Of a stretch of DNA of 64,000 bases, positions 34,026 to 42,970 are shown one piece after another (position 1 is the first letter of the stretch; each line of letters starts with the position of its first letter). The notes beneath the pieces are model-generated. The model was not told the DNA's origin and did not search any database. It saw only the letters and a program-made list of their open reading frames with translations. The stretch spans positions 3,942,001-4,006,000 of the forward strand of contig NZ_CP125640.1 in the NCBI RefSeq assembly GCF_030053155.1, given 5' to 3'. Origin of the DNA: Rhizobium sp. BT03. Lineage in GTDB: Bacteria > Pseudomonadota > Alphaproteobacteria > Rhizobiales > Rhizobiaceae. The position numbers and the translations under genes are program-made.

Positions 34026-34054
34026 CTATGGGATAAAGGAGCAATATGGTCAAG
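34026..34054 (-). promoter_or_regulatory. Candidate sigma70 promoter of ychF
   Basis: On the minus strand, CTTGAC (34054-34049), a 17-base spacer and CCATAG (34031-34026). The -35 equals the rhizobial consensus CTTGAC and the -10 is a weak match to CTATAT. The start would lie about 30 bases before the ychF ATG. Confidence 0.5.
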
Positions 34055-34319
34055 TCTTAGAGAGGTTTTAGCGTCGTTCACTTGCCGACCAATCCGTGCT
34101 GACCTATTGTTAAAAGCGACGGAGATTTCGGCGCATTGCGGATTTCACCGGGATGCGCCCTCGCTCAGATGCATTTGACCCCATCGGTGTCGCAGGCGGC
34201 GAGCGGTTCTGCTCGTTTGAAGCTTGGAGCCGCGACGGCTGACTACCGAAAATTCGTCATCGACTGATTAGCTGGTTTGAAGATTGCCGACCCCATGTCA
34301 TCAATGGGTGGATTTTCCG

Positions 34320-34631
34320 ATGAGTGACAATGACGTTGCCCTGAAACCGAAGACCAAGGTGAAGCCGAAGCTCGACAAGCCGAAGCTCTACAAGGTCATC
34401 CTCGTCAATGACGATTATACCCCGCGCGACTTCGTCATCTTGATCCTGAAGTCCGTCTTCCGCATGAGCGAGGAGACCGGCTACCGGGTGATGATGACGG
34501 CGCACAAGCTCGGCTCCTGCGTGGTGGTGGTCTGCGCCAGGGACATTGCCGAGACCAAGGCCAAGGAAGGCATCGACCTTGCCAAGGAGATGGGCTTTCC
34601 GCTGATGTTCACGACCGAGCCGGAGGAATAA
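34320..34631 (+). CDS. clpS2: ATP-dependent Clp protease adaptor ClpS (ClpS2-type)
   Basis: 103 residues. The core KLYKVILVNDDYTPRDFVIL and the later MMTAHKLGSCVVVVCARDIA and AKEMGFPLMFTTEPEE are typical ClpS. ClpS delivers N-degron substrates to ClpAP. The chain closely resembles the alphaproteobacterial second paralogue ClpS2 by its lysine-rich KPKTKVKPKLDKPK start. No clpA is adjacent, which also suits ClpS2, since clpS1 sits beside clpA. The paralogue label is from memory of Agrobacterium ClpS2. Confidence 0.88.
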   Translation: MSDNDVALKPKTKVKPKLDKPKLYKVILVNDDYTPRDFVILILKSVFRMSEETGYRVMMTAHKLGSCVVVVCARDIAETKAKEGIDLAKEMGFPLMFTTEPEE

Positions 34632-34638
34632 CTCGGGT

Positions 34639-35100
34639 TCAGCGCCGGCGGATCTGATATCCGGTCTTATCCCGCATGAAGCCGCAATTCTCGTAGAAGC
34701 GATGCGTCGCCGGGTTCGTCGAGCCGGTGAGCAGCATCACCTTGTAGCAGCCGGCCTTCCATGCCTCGGTCACCGCATGGCCGATGACGGCGCCGGCATA
34801 ACCGCGCTGGCGGTGATCGGCGTGGGTGACGACGTTTTCGATGAGCGCATAGGAAGCGCCGTTCCGCGTCAGGTTGGGCACGACGATCAGCGTGGCGGTG
34901 GCGGCGGCGACATTACCGGCAAAGCCGATGAAGACGGTCATGCCTGGCTGGGCGAGGATGGTGGAGAACAGCTCCTCGGCCGTGGCCTTATCGAGAACCG
35001 GATCGGCCGGGTTTAAATGCTGGTAGAGTGTGGTCAGCTTGGGGAGGTCGACGGAGGCAGCGGGGCGGATGGCGAAATTCTGATCCGGCACCGGCCTCAT
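34639..35100 (-). CDS. GNAT-family N-acetyltransferase coupled to pth
   Basis: 153 residues. The acetyl-CoA loop is [15 protein letters not shown] (RxxGxA), followed by [20 protein letters not shown] and GF. Its ATG overlaps the pth stop by four bases, so the two are translated together. The acceptor is unknown. Confidence 0.87.
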   Translation of the reverse strand: MRPVPDQNFAIRPAASVDLPKLTTLYQHLNPADPVLDKATAEELFSTILAQPGMTVFIGFAGNVAAATATLIVVPNLTRNGASYALIENVVTHADHRQRGYAGAVIGHAVTEAWKAGCYKVMLLTGSTNPATHRFYENCGFMRDKTGYQIRRR

Positions 35101-35828
35101 TCCCCTTTGTTACCGAACATCTTCTTCAGAATATCGGCCATCGGGCCGGTGGCCAGCACCTTCGGCTGATTGTGATTGCGGGCCTGGTGGATATGCGACT
35201 GGCCGGCCGGCTTCTTTTCGGTCGTCTTACTGTCCTTCCGCGGCTTCTCCTCTTCGGCCTTGCCGCCGAGCGCCAGCGCGATCTTGTTCATCAGCTGCGA
35301 ATCCTCGTTTCGCACCAGCATGTCGGCGTTGTCGGCAAGCGTCTCGAGAAGCGGCTCCAGCCAGGCCCTGTCGGCCTTGGCGAAATCGCCGAGCACGTGG
35401 TTCTGCACCATTTCCCTGATGCCGGGATGGCCGATGCCGAGGCGCAGCCGCCGGTATTCCTTGCCGCAATGGGCGTCCAGCGACTTGATGCCGTTGTGGC
35501 CGCCGTGGCCGCCGCCGGTCTTCAGCCGGGCCTTGCCCGCGGGAAGGTCGAGCTCATCATAGATTGCGACAAGATCGCCGGGCTGGAGCTTGTAAAAGCG
35601 CATCGCCTCGCCGACGGCCTCGCCGGAGAGGTTCATGAATGTCTGCGGCTTGATCAGCAGCACCTTCTCGCCGCCGAGTTCGCCTTCGGCAATCTCGGCC
35701 CTGAATTTCTTCGACCAGGGGGAGAAGCTGTGGCGCCGATGAATGGCGTCGACGGCCATGAAGCCGATATTGTGGCGGTTGCCGGCGTATTTGCCGCCGG
35801 GATTGCCGAGACCCGCGATGATCAGCAT
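35097..35828 (-). CDS. pth: Peptidyl-tRNA hydrolase
   Basis: 243 residues. Active-site residues are in [20 protein letters not shown] (Asn and His), with [10 protein letters not shown] and [16 protein letters not shown] following. It frees tRNA from prematurely released peptidyl-tRNA. The last 50 or so residues ([15 protein letters not shown] onward) are a charged extension not found in the short E. coli enzyme but seen in rhizobia. No rplY lies beside it, although rplY is only 3.4 kb upstream on the same strand. Confidence 0.95.
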   Translation of the reverse strand: MLIIAGLGNPGGKYAGNRHNIGFMAVDAIHRRHSFSPWSKKFRAEIAEGELGGEKVLLIKPQTFMNLSGEAVGEAMRFYKLQPGDLVAIYDELDLPAGKARLKTGGGHGGHNGIKSLDAHCGKEYRRLRLGIGHPGIREMVQNHVLGDFAKADRAWLEPLLETLADNADMLVRNEDSQLMNKIALALGGKAEEEKPRKDSKTTEKKPAGQSHIHQARNHNQPKVLATGPMADILKKMFGNKGE

Positions 35829-35917
35829 GGCCTGTCGTCCTCACTTAAGCTTTTCCCACGTTCACCACCCGGAAACGGGAGCAAAGTCAAGCGGAAAGGG
35901 CAAGCCCGCCGGCCGCG

Positions 35918-36634
35918 TCATTCCGAAAGGTTCATGCCGTATTTCAAGAAGATCTTTTTCTGGTCGCCATCGGCGATCAGCTTGTCGAGGGCAGCCTGCA
36001 TCTTGGCGAGCAGGTCGTCCGGAAAGCTCTTCTCGCAGGCGATGCTCATAGGCTGGGCGGAGAGCACGGTCACGATCTCCACCGGCTGGTCGGCCTTCAG
36101 CTTGTCGAAATAGAGTTCGGAGATCGGCATCATGTCGATGCGCCCACTTAGCAGCTTGCGCAATGTCGCGTTGAAGTCGCTGGCGACATCGAGCTTGGTG
36201 AATCCCTTCTCCTTCAGGATCGTCTCGGTATAATCCTCGCGCTGGGTGCCAACCGTATATTTCTTCGCCTCGTCCAGATTGCCGGCGGTGACGCCTGAGC
36301 CCTTGCGGGTAATCAGGATGTTGCGGTCCATTAGCAGCGGTTCGACCCATTTGAACAGCGGGTCGCGGGCACTGTTGTGGGCCGTCACAAAGACGCAGGT
36401 CATCGGCACCGTGCGGGCAAGGCTGAATGCGCGCGCCCAGGGCATGATCTCGATCGTGTAGTCGACGCCGATCGCGGCCATCACCTTTTCGACCTGCTCG
36501 ACGGTCGCGCCCTTGATCTCCTTGCCGTCGCGATAGTTGAAGGGGGCATAATCCTCGGTCGTGAAGGTTACCGTCTGCGCATGGGCGGCGCAGGGCAGCG
36601 CCAGGCATGCGAGAAGCAGGAGCTTTTTCATCAT
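35918..36634 (-). CDS. Periplasmic amino-acid-type substrate-binding protein
   Basis: About 238 residues. Signal peptide MMKKLLLLACLALPCAAHAQ. The mature chain has the bacterial SBP_bac_3 fold (VTFTTEDYAPFNYRDGKEIK; IGVDYTIEIMPWARAFSLAR; LDVASDFNATLRKLLSGRID). An AAGGAG is well spaced from the ATG at 36634; an earlier ATG at 36652 overlaps the stop of the GGDEF/EAL gene. No ABC permease or ATPase is adjacent, so it may act as a ligand sensor for that protein rather than in transport. This link is inference. Confidence 0.8.
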   Translation of the reverse strand: MMKKLLLLACLALPCAAHAQTVTFTTEDYAPFNYRDGKEIKGATVEQVEKVMAAIGVDYTIEIMPWARAFSLARTVPMTCVFVTAHNSARDPLFKWVEPLLMDRNILITRKGSGVTAGNLDEAKKYTVGTQREDYTETILKEKGFTKLDVASDFNATLRKLLSGRIDMMPISELYFDKLKADQPVEIVTVLSAQPMSIACEKSFPDDLLAKMQAALDKLIADGDQKKIFLKYGMNLSE

Positions 36635-36648
36635 CTCATCTCCTTTGT

Positions 36649-39000
36649 TCATGAGGCGCGCGCGACGGCCGATTGCGAGGCCATCAGTTCCTCGATGAGT
36701 ACGGCTGCGTGCTGCGGACGGTGGAAGAGGTAGCCCTGGCCGTAATCAAGCCCCATCTGATGGAGCGTGCGGCATTCCTCTTCGGTTTCGATGCCTTCGG
36801 CGATGACGGTACAGTTCATCTTGTGAGAGAGCGTGGTAATGCCTTCGATCAGCATGCGGCTCTTCTGGCGCACGTCGTCGTCGCCATCGTTGATCGCGCG
36901 GGTGAAGGACTGGTCGATCTTGATGATGTCGACAGGGAAGCGGTTGAGGTAGCTCAGCGACGAATAGCCGGTGCCGAAATCGTCGAGCGCGATACGGCAG
37001 CCGAAACGGCGAAGCTCGGTGACGATCATGCGGATCTGCGGGTTGTCGTGCATCAGCACGGCTTCGGTGATCTCGACGACGATGCGTTCCGGGCGGATGC
37101 CATGACGACCGACAATGGCGGCGAGACGGGCCGGCAGTGCGGGCTCGAATTGCAGCGGCGAGAAGTTGATGGCGAGATAGGTATTCTCCATGCCCGATAT
37201 GCGGGAAATCTTCGCGAGGTTGGCGATCGCCTTCTCCATGATGACATTGCCGACGCGGACGATCTTTGCCGTCTCTTCGGCGACGCTGATGATCTCGGCC
37301 GGCGGCATCAAGCCCTTCTGCGGGTGGTTGAGGCGCATCAGCGCTTCGAAACCGGCGACACCGCGGCCGTTCAGATTGACGATCGGCTGCAGGAAGGCTT
37401 CGAACCAGTTGTCGGCGAGGCCGGCTTCGATATTGGCCTCGATCTCGGCCCGGCTGCGGGCACGGTCGAGCATGGCGTTGTCGAAGAGCTGGGCGCCGTT
37501 CTTGCCGTCGCGTTTCTTGGCATACATCGCCAGGTCGGATTTCTGCAGCAGCTCGGCCGCGGTTGCGGCATGGTGCGGATAGATGGCGATGCCGACGGAG
37601 GCACTCAGATGCATGTCGGGGGCGAAGGGCGTATCGAAGATCGAGGCGATCTGCTCGCACATCATCCGGGCGCGTTTTTCGGCGTCCTTCGCCGGCAGCA
37701 GGATAGCAAATTCGTCGCCGCCGAGACGGGCGGCCTCGTCGGAGGGAGCGAGATAGATCTTCAGTCGCTCGACGAGCTCGATCAGCGCCATGTCGCCGGC
37801 GGCATGGCCCATATTGTCGTTGATCCACTTGAAGCGATCGAGATCGACGAAGAGGCAGGCGAGTTCCTGGCCGGCCGCGTCGGCGGCGGCGATCTTGTTG
37901 TCGAGGACGGCTTCGAAGCCCTGGCGGTTGAGCAGCCCGGTCAGGTGATCGGTGATCGCCTGGCGGTGGTTGCGGTCCTCGGAGGCCTTGAGTTCGGTCA
38001 CATCGGTCATGACCGAGAGCGAGAGGCGGTCGGGCGCGCCGGCTTCAGCCTCCGATTCCATGATGAGGACGTCCATGGTGCGGCCGTCCAGGCAAACGAA
38101 TTTGACGGTGACGGTCATGCCGCTTTCGGCCTGGCGGCGCCTGACGAATTTGTCGCGGGTGGTCGATGTGACGAGATCGGCGAAGTTGCGGCCGATGACG
38201 GCGGCGCGGTTATAACCGGTGGTAAGCAGCCAGTAATCGCTGACGGCGGTGATGCGGTCTTCCTCGTCGAGCGAGAAGAGCATGGCAGGCGTCAGATTAT
38301 AGATGTCGGTGGCGCGGCGGTGAGCGAACTTCAGCTCCTTTTCCTCGCTTTCAAGCTTGGTCTGCATCTCGTTGAAGCTGCGGGCAAGCCGTCCCATCTC
38401 ATCGTTCGACTGCCAGTCGACATGATGGCGAGAGCCGAGCTGCCGGGTTGCCTCGATCGCTGCTATCAGCCGCATCAACGGCTGGATGACGAAGAAACGG
38501 TTGCCGATCAGCGCCGTCCCGAAAACGGTCAGCACGGCGAAGATGAAGATCGAGATGAAGACGACCTCTTCCTGCTTGAGGCCGGAAAACAAGCCGAGTG
38601 CGGGATAATAAACGCTGATGCTGCCGAGATTCTTCGGGCCGTCGACGGTATTGTAGATAATGGCGCGCGACACCTGAACGAGCTTGCCGTCGAAGGAGCG
38701 CGGGATGGTGGATTGGCTGACGTCGAGCTGGCCCGACTGGTCGCGCACTTCGACCTTGACGATGGCGCCCTGGGAAACGACCGTCGCGCTGATCTGGGTG
38801 ACGCTCTCCTCATCGAGATCCCAGAGCGGCTTTGCCAGCGCCTGGGCATTGGCGACCAGAAGAACGGAAATATGATCGCGTATTTCCTTGTCGGCCCGTT
38901 CCGAGGAAAGGAAAAGGAAGAGAACAAAGAGAGGAGCGACAAAAACGAGCAGCGCTCCGCAAACAATTCCAAAAAATCTGTTCTCAACGGAATTGTTCAT
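36649..39000 (-). CDS. Membrane-bound GGDEF/EAL protein (c-di-GMP turnover)
   Basis: 783 residues. Two transmembrane helices (about 10-32 and 148-172) frame a periplasmic sensor domain, then HAMP (about 172-225), PAS (about 228-340), GGDEF (about 345-505) and EAL (about 515-775). RLGGDEFAILL is intact, while the inhibitory I-site is APSD in place of RxxD. EAL catalytic motifs look intact: FEALMRLNHP, DDFGTGYSSL, KIDQSF, EGIETEEE. So it may both make and break c-di-GMP. The stop overlaps the next ORF, linking it to a periplasmic binding protein. Confidence 0.93.
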   Translation of the reverse strand: MNNSVENRFFGIVCGALLVFVAPLFVLFLFLSSERADKEIRDHISVLLVANAQALAKPLWDLDEESVTQISATVVSQGAIVKVEVRDQSGQLDVSQSTIPRSFDGKLVQVSRAIIYNTVDGPKNLGSISVYYPALGLFSGLKQEEVVFISIFIFAVLTVFGTALIGNRFFVIQPLMRLIAAIEATRQLGSRHHVDWQSNDEMGRLARSFNEMQTKLESEEKELKFAHRRATDIYNLTPAMLFSLDEEDRITAVSDYWLLTTGYNRAAVIGRNFADLVTSTTRDKFVRRRQAESGMTVTVKFVCLDGRTMDVLIMESEAEAGAPDRLSLSVMTDVTELKASEDRNHRQAITDHLTGLLNRQGFEAVLDNKIAAADAAGQELACLFVDLDRFKWINDNMGHAAGDMALIELVERLKIYLAPSDEAARLGGDEFAILLPAKDAEKRARMMCEQIASIFDTPFAPDMHLSASVGIAIYPHHAATAAELLQKSDLAMYAKKRDGKNGAQLFDNAMLDRARSRAEIEANIEAGLADNWFEAFLQPIVNLNGRGVAGFEALMRLNHPQKGLMPPAEIISVAEETAKIVRVGNVIMEKAIANLAKISRISGMENTYLAINFSPLQFEPALPARLAAIVGRHGIRPERIVVEITEAVLMHDNPQIRMIVTELRRFGCRIALDDFGTGYSSLSYLNRFPVDIIKIDQSFTRAINDGDDDVRQKSRMLIEGITTLSHKMNCTVIAEGIETEEECRTLHQMGLDYGQGYLFHRPQHAAVLIEELMASQSAVARAS

Positions 39001-39133
39001 GGTTCCGTCTTCTCCCCCCAGGCCGACCCTATCTGCTGTCGCGCGTTAAGACGGGCTTCTTCGCAGCTGACGAAGCATGCTTTCACGAATACGTTAAATG
39101 TTGCTGAAACAGGGGCTTGCCGGGCAATGAAAA

Positions 39134-39207
39134 GCCCGCCTTCCCAGTGAACTGGCTGCTGAAAGTTGGACGACAACCTTTCAGGGGCAGTTCACGGGAA
39201 AGCGGGC
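39134..39207 (-). terminator. Long hairpin downstream of rplY
   Basis: Outer arms GCCCGC / GCGGGC with further pairing TTCCC / GGGAA and GTGAACTG / CAGTTCAC, and an inner CTGAAAG / CTTTCAG. On the minus strand the stem runs into CTTTTC. Probably the rplY terminator. Confidence 0.7.
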
Positions 39208-39235
39208 CGTATGCTTTACAAATTGGTCGAAGCGA

Positions 39236-39844
39236 TCAGGCTTCGGCTTCGCCTTCCGCGGCGCTCTCGTCGACGCCGGCAGCCGGAGCGATGATGGTCG
39301 CGATCGTGAAGTCGCGGTCGATGACCGTCGTGACGCCCTTCGGAAGGGTGACTTCCGAAATATGGATGCTGTCGCCGATCTTCTTGCCGCTGAGGTCAAC
39401 GTTGAAGAATTCGGGGATCGCATCGGCCGGGCAATGAACTTCGACTTCATGGCGAACGATGTTGAGAACGCCGCCGACCTTGAGGCCCTGGGACTTCTCT
39501 TCGTTGATGAAGTGAACCGGGATTTCGACGGTCACCTGGGTGTTGCCGGAAACGCGCAGGAAATCGACATGCATCGTGAAGTCACGGACCGGATCGAGCT
39601 GGTAGTCCTTCGGCAGAACCTTGTACTTCTTGCCGTCGACTTCGATCGTCGCCACGGTGGTCATGAAACCACCGGCATGAATACGCTTCGTCACCTCATT
39701 GGTGTTGAGAGCGATGGCAATGGGGGCCTGCTTGTCACCATAGATGACAGCGGGAATCAAACCGTTGCGGCGAAGTTCACGGGCGGACCCCTTACCAACC
39801 CGTTCGCGCGCCTCGGCCTTGAGCTCGTAAGTTTCCTGGCTCAT
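39236..39844 (-). CDS. rplY: 50S ribosomal protein L25 (Ctc family)
   Basis: 202 residues. The L25 N-terminal domain ([40 protein letters not shown]) is followed by the TL5-type C-terminal domain ([18 protein letters not shown] region with [19 protein letters not shown]), as in the long Ctc form. It binds 5S rRNA. It is transcribed alone, with a candidate promoter about 130 bp upstream. The tail ([13 protein letters not shown]) is acidic. Confidence 0.95.
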   Translation of the reverse strand: MSQETYELKAEARERVGKGSARELRRNGLIPAVIYGDKQAPIAIALNTNEVTKRIHAGGFMTTVATIEVDGKKYKVLPKDYQLDPVRDFTMHVDFLRVSGNTQVTVEIPVHFINEEKSQGLKVGGVLNIVRHEVEVHCPADAIPEFFNVDLSGKKIGDSIHISEVTLPKGVTTVIDRDFTIATIIAPAAGVDESAAEGEAEA

Positions 39845-39970
39845 GGCTATTCCTTTCGAGGTTATTTGGAGAGTTCGGCGGCGGGCAGAAGCCTTGTTCC
39901 GTCGAACCGGAGGCGGGTTTCCCCATCCTCATCCGCGTTGCCTCCAAGGGTGTCTACACGGACCGGTGGC

Positions 39971-39999
39971 CTATATTATATGTCGATCGGAAAGGCAAG
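39971..39999 (-). promoter_or_regulatory. Candidate rplY promoter
   Basis: Minus strand: CTTGCC (39999-39994) as -35 and the AT-rich TAATAT/ATATAG (39978-39971) as -10, spacer 15-17 bases. It is the only good AT-rich block in the gap. No transcript start can be shown. Confidence 0.4.
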
Positions 40000-40143
40000 T
40001 TGCGGATTCAGGCTGTTTTCCGGTGAAATACGTGCTTTGGCAAGCCGAAACCGCACTCGACATCGAGGCGATCGTATCCCCGGTCCCGCAAGCGGCAAAA
40101 TTCAGCAGTTCCCGCTCCGGCCGAGGTTGACATCGGCGCGCTT

Positions 40144-40174
40144 CCCCTTTTTGGATGCCGCATTCAAAAAGGGG
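40144..40174 (+). promoter_or_regulatory. Near-perfect palindrome in the leader of the exported protein gene
   Basis: CCCCTTTTTGGATGC and GCATTCAAAAAGGGG are 15-base arms with one G-T wobble and a single central base. It stands directly before GAGGAG and the ATG at 40193. It could be a protein-binding site, a hairpin controlling translation, or a terminator for an upstream transcript. Which is not decided by sequence. Confidence 0.5.
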
Positions 40175-40192
40175 CTGAGGAGAAATCGGACT

Positions 40193-41737
40193 ATGCGTCT
40201 TAAACTTGTCACGGCAACGAGCTTGCTGGCACTTTGCCTTGCCACCACGGCTCAAAGCGTCGAGATCAACCAGGATGGCGCCAATGCGGTCAAAGACACT
40301 CTGACGAAGCTGCTGCCCGAGGATATGGCAAAGAGCGGCTTCATCAGTGTCAATCCGGCAGGCACGCGCTACGAGATCATCTACGATCTGGCGAAACTGC
40401 TTGCCAAGGTCGATCCGGCGAAATTCGCGATCAACGGGCTGACGCCGTTCTCGACGTTCGCCACGCCACTCGACAGCGGGCTCTGGAACATCGAGGGTGA
40501 CAACAAGCTCAACGTCTCCGGCCATTTCAAGGGCCCCGACGAGAAACCGACGGATTTCGCCTATTCCATCGCTTCGCTTGGTTACACCGGCGTCTTCGAC
40601 CCGGCGATCAGCTACCTTCGCTCCGGCACCTTCACCGCCAAGGACATCAAAGTCAGCAGCAAGTCCGACATGGAGGAAGTCCATGCCAGCATCGCCGGGA
40701 TGGACCAGAAGCTGAGTTCGACCGACAGCGCCGGCGGCAACGGGCGTATCGATTTTGCGGGCAGCGGCTCGATGTCGACCTTCGTCGAGCAGGTTTCCGG
40801 CCTGCAGATGCCGCCCATTGAAATCCGTGCCGACTCGATCGATTTCGACGCCAAGGTGAACGGCCTGCCGGCCAAGCAGATCCGCGAGATAGTCCTTTTC
40901 GTCCTCGACCATCTCGACGAGAAGGAGTTGAGCCCCGAAAACAGCGACAAGATCAAGGGAATGTTCAAGGACGCGTTCCCGCTCCTTGCCTCGTTCAGCG
41001 AGACGATCGGGCTCAACAATCTGACCGTCAGCAGCCAGATGGGCAATGGCGGCGTCAAGGCGTTCGGTTACAACGTGGCTGTGGACGGGCCGAGCGACGC
41101 CATGCGTTTCGGCTTCGGCATGAATGCGCAGGACATCAGCTTCGACAGCCCGCTGATGCCGGCAAACTATTCGCCGTTCCTGCCGACCAGCTTCGAGCTG
41201 CAGCTGGCCATGCCGAATCTGGATTTCGCCACCTTCGGCGACGCCTTGATGGCGATGGATTTCAACGCCCAGGCGCCGGAGCAGAGCAGCGACGAGATGG
41301 CGAAAAAGCTCTTCCGCGACGGCCGCCTCGCCGTCGAGTTTCCGAAGATCAGCGCCAAGTCTGAGGTCTATGACGTCGACGTGACCGGCAAGATCGAAGG
41401 ACGGGTCGACACCGAGAAGGACTATTCGATGGAGGCAACCATCCTTGCCCGCGATCTCGACAAGACGATCGCCGCGGTTCAGGAGCTTGCCAAGACGGAT
41501 CCCGATCTCAACCAGGTCTCCTTCGGCATCATGATGGTGAAGGGCTTCGCCAAGACCGATGCGGATGGCCGCTCGCGCTGGGATATCAGCATCAGCCGCG
41601 ACGGCGCGGTCGCCGTCAACGGACAGGTGGTCAAGGGGCCGGACGCTCCGGATCAAGATCAGGGGCTGGAGACAGACCAGGAGCCGGAACCGGATCAGGG
41701 CCAGGATGCGGTGCCTGCGCCGCCGCAGCAGCCTTGA
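40193..41737 (+). CDS. Large exported protein of unknown function
   Basis: 514 residues from MRLKLVTATSLLALCLATTA, a Sec signal peptide; GAGGAG lies ten bases before the ATG. The mature protein alternates short beta strands over its whole length (ISVNPAGTRYEIIYDLAKLL; KLNVSGHFKGPDE; GTFTAKDIKVSSKSDM). It ends in an acidic, Asp/Gln/Pro-rich tail from about residue 485. No family could be named with confidence; DUF945/DUF2125-like exported proteins have comparable make-up. Probably periplasmic. It is monocistronic, with a terminator downstream. Confidence 0.75.
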   Translation: MRLKLVTATSLLALCLATTAQSVEINQDGANAVKDTLTKLLPEDMAKSGFISVNPAGTRYEIIYDLAKLLAKVDPAKFAINGLTPFSTFATPLDSGLWNIEGDNKLNVSGHFKGPDEKPTDFAYSIASLGYTGVFDPAISYLRSGTFTAKDIKVSSKSDMEEVHASIAGMDQKLSSTDSAGGNGRIDFAGSGSMSTFVEQVSGLQMPPIEIRADSIDFDAKVNGLPAKQIREIVLFVLDHLDEKELSPENSDKIKGMFKDAFPLLASFSETIGLNNLTVSSQMGNGGVKAFGYNVAVDGPSDAMRFGFGMNAQDISFDSPLMPANYSPFLPTSFELQLAMPNLDFATFGDALMAMDFNAQAPEQSSDEMAKKLFRDGRLAVEFPKISAKSEVYDVDVTGKIEGRVDTEKDYSMEATILARDLDKTIAAVQELAKTDPDLNQVSFGIMMVKGFAKTDADGRSRWDISISRDGAVAVNGQVVKGPDAPDQDQGLETDQEPEPDQGQDAVPAPPQQP

Positions 41738-41765
41738 GCGTTATCAATCGGGATAGGAAACAAAT

Positions 41766-41790
41766 GAAGCCGGCCTTGTGCCGGCTTCTT
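41766..41790 (+). terminator. Terminator after the exported protein gene
   Basis: GAAGCCGGC / GCCGGCTTC with a short CTTGT loop, followed by TT. The T-run is weak. Confidence 0.6.
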
Positions 41791-41905
41791 GCGGCTTACG
41801 TGACAAGCTTCGCGGAATGATCGGAACGGCGGTTTATTCTGGGCTAATTCATACTGCTCAGTGAGCATGCCCGGTAACAGCCAGGTCCATCTGATGCAGA
41901 AATTG

Positions 41906-41934
41906 AAAGAGCCGGTCGAATGCCGGCTCTTTTT
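41906..41934 (-). terminator. Terminator of prs
   Basis: AAAGAGCCGG / CCGGCTCTTT around a 7-base loop immediately after the prs stop. A/T tracts flank both sides, so it may work in both directions. Confidence 0.8.
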
Positions 41935-42865
41935 AATCGAAGAGGCTGGAGACCGACTCTTCCTGGGCGGTTCGGCTGATGGCTTCGCCGATCAGCGGCG
42001 CCGTCGTCACGATGCGGATATTGTGTGCCGAGAGCACGGCCGTGGTCGGCTGGATCGAATCCGTAATGACGAGTTCGCGCAGCTTCGAGGAGGTGACGCG
42101 GGTGACCGCGCCGCCGGAGAGGACGCCGTGGGTGATATAGGCAGTGACGCTGGCTGCGCCCTTGGCGAGCATCGCGTCGGCTGCGTTGCAGAGCGTGCCG
42201 CCGGAATCGACGATGTCGTCGATCAGCAGGCAGTCCTTGCCGGTGATGTCGCCGATGATGTTCATCACTTCGGATTCACCCGGCCGATCGCGACGCTTGT
42301 CGACGATGGCCAGAAGACAGTCCAGCCGCTTGGCAAGCGCACGGGCGCGAACCACGCCGCCGACATCGGGCGAGACGACCATGACGTTGCTGAGGTCGTA
42401 ATGGCTCTTGATGTCGCGCGTCAGTACGGGCAGAGCGAAGAGATTGTCCGTGGGTATATCGAAGAAGCCCTGGATCTGCCCGGCATGGAGATCGAGCGTC
42501 ATGACGCGGTCGGCGCCGGCTTCGGTAATGAGGTTCGCGACCAGCTTGGCGGAGATCGGCGTGCGGCCTGAGGCGCGACGGTCCTGACGCGCATAGCCGA
42601 AATAGGGAAGCACGGCGGTGATGCGGCGGGCTGAGGAACGACGCATCGCGTCGATCATGATCAGCAGTTCCATCAGGTGGTCGTTGGCAGGGAAGGCGGT
42701 GGGCTGCACGAGGAAAACATCCTCGCCGCGCACATTTTCCTGGATTTCCACGAAGATTTCCTGATCGGCAAATCTTCGAACACTGGCTCTCCCCAAGGGA
42801 ACGTTGAGATAGGTGCAGATCGCTTCGGCGAGTTGCCGGTTCGAATTGCCTGCGAAAACCTTCAT
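41933..42865 (-). CDS. prs: Ribose-phosphate pyrophosphokinase
   Basis: 310 residues, standard class I PRPP synthetase. Motifs: [13 protein letters not shown] (ATP), [16 protein letters not shown] (flexible loop and divalent metal site) and [17 protein letters not shown] (PRPP-binding). It makes PRPP for nucleotide, histidine and tryptophan synthesis, and supplies Apt. Same strand as, and 105 bases after, the lipoprotein gene. Confidence 0.97.
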   Translation of the reverse strand: MKVFAGNSNRQLAEAICTYLNVPLGRASVRRFADQEIFVEIQENVRGEDVFLVQPTAFPANDHLMELLIMIDAMRRSSARRITAVLPYFGYARQDRRASGRTPISAKLVANLITEAGADRVMTLDLHAGQIQGFFDIPTDNLFALPVLTRDIKSHYDLSNVMVVSPDVGGVVRARALAKRLDCLLAIVDKRRDRPGESEVMNIIGDITGKDCLLIDDIVDSGGTLCNAADAMLAKGAASVTAYITHGVLSGGAVTRVTSSKLRELVITDSIQPTTAVLSAHNIRIVTTAPLIGEAISRTAQEESVSSLFD

Positions 42866-42970
42866 TTTGGTCCGCCCGTTATGCGCTGATAGCCGCGCTT
42901 TTTAGCCAGCTTCCCCGTGAATGCAAGGGCAAAGGCGCCACAGGCTTTCATATTTGCGAAAAGTTTGTGA

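Noticed and set aside
36673..39150. Plus-strand ORF of 825 codons
   Set aside because: Antisense to the GGDEF/EAL gene, whose motifs are all intact.
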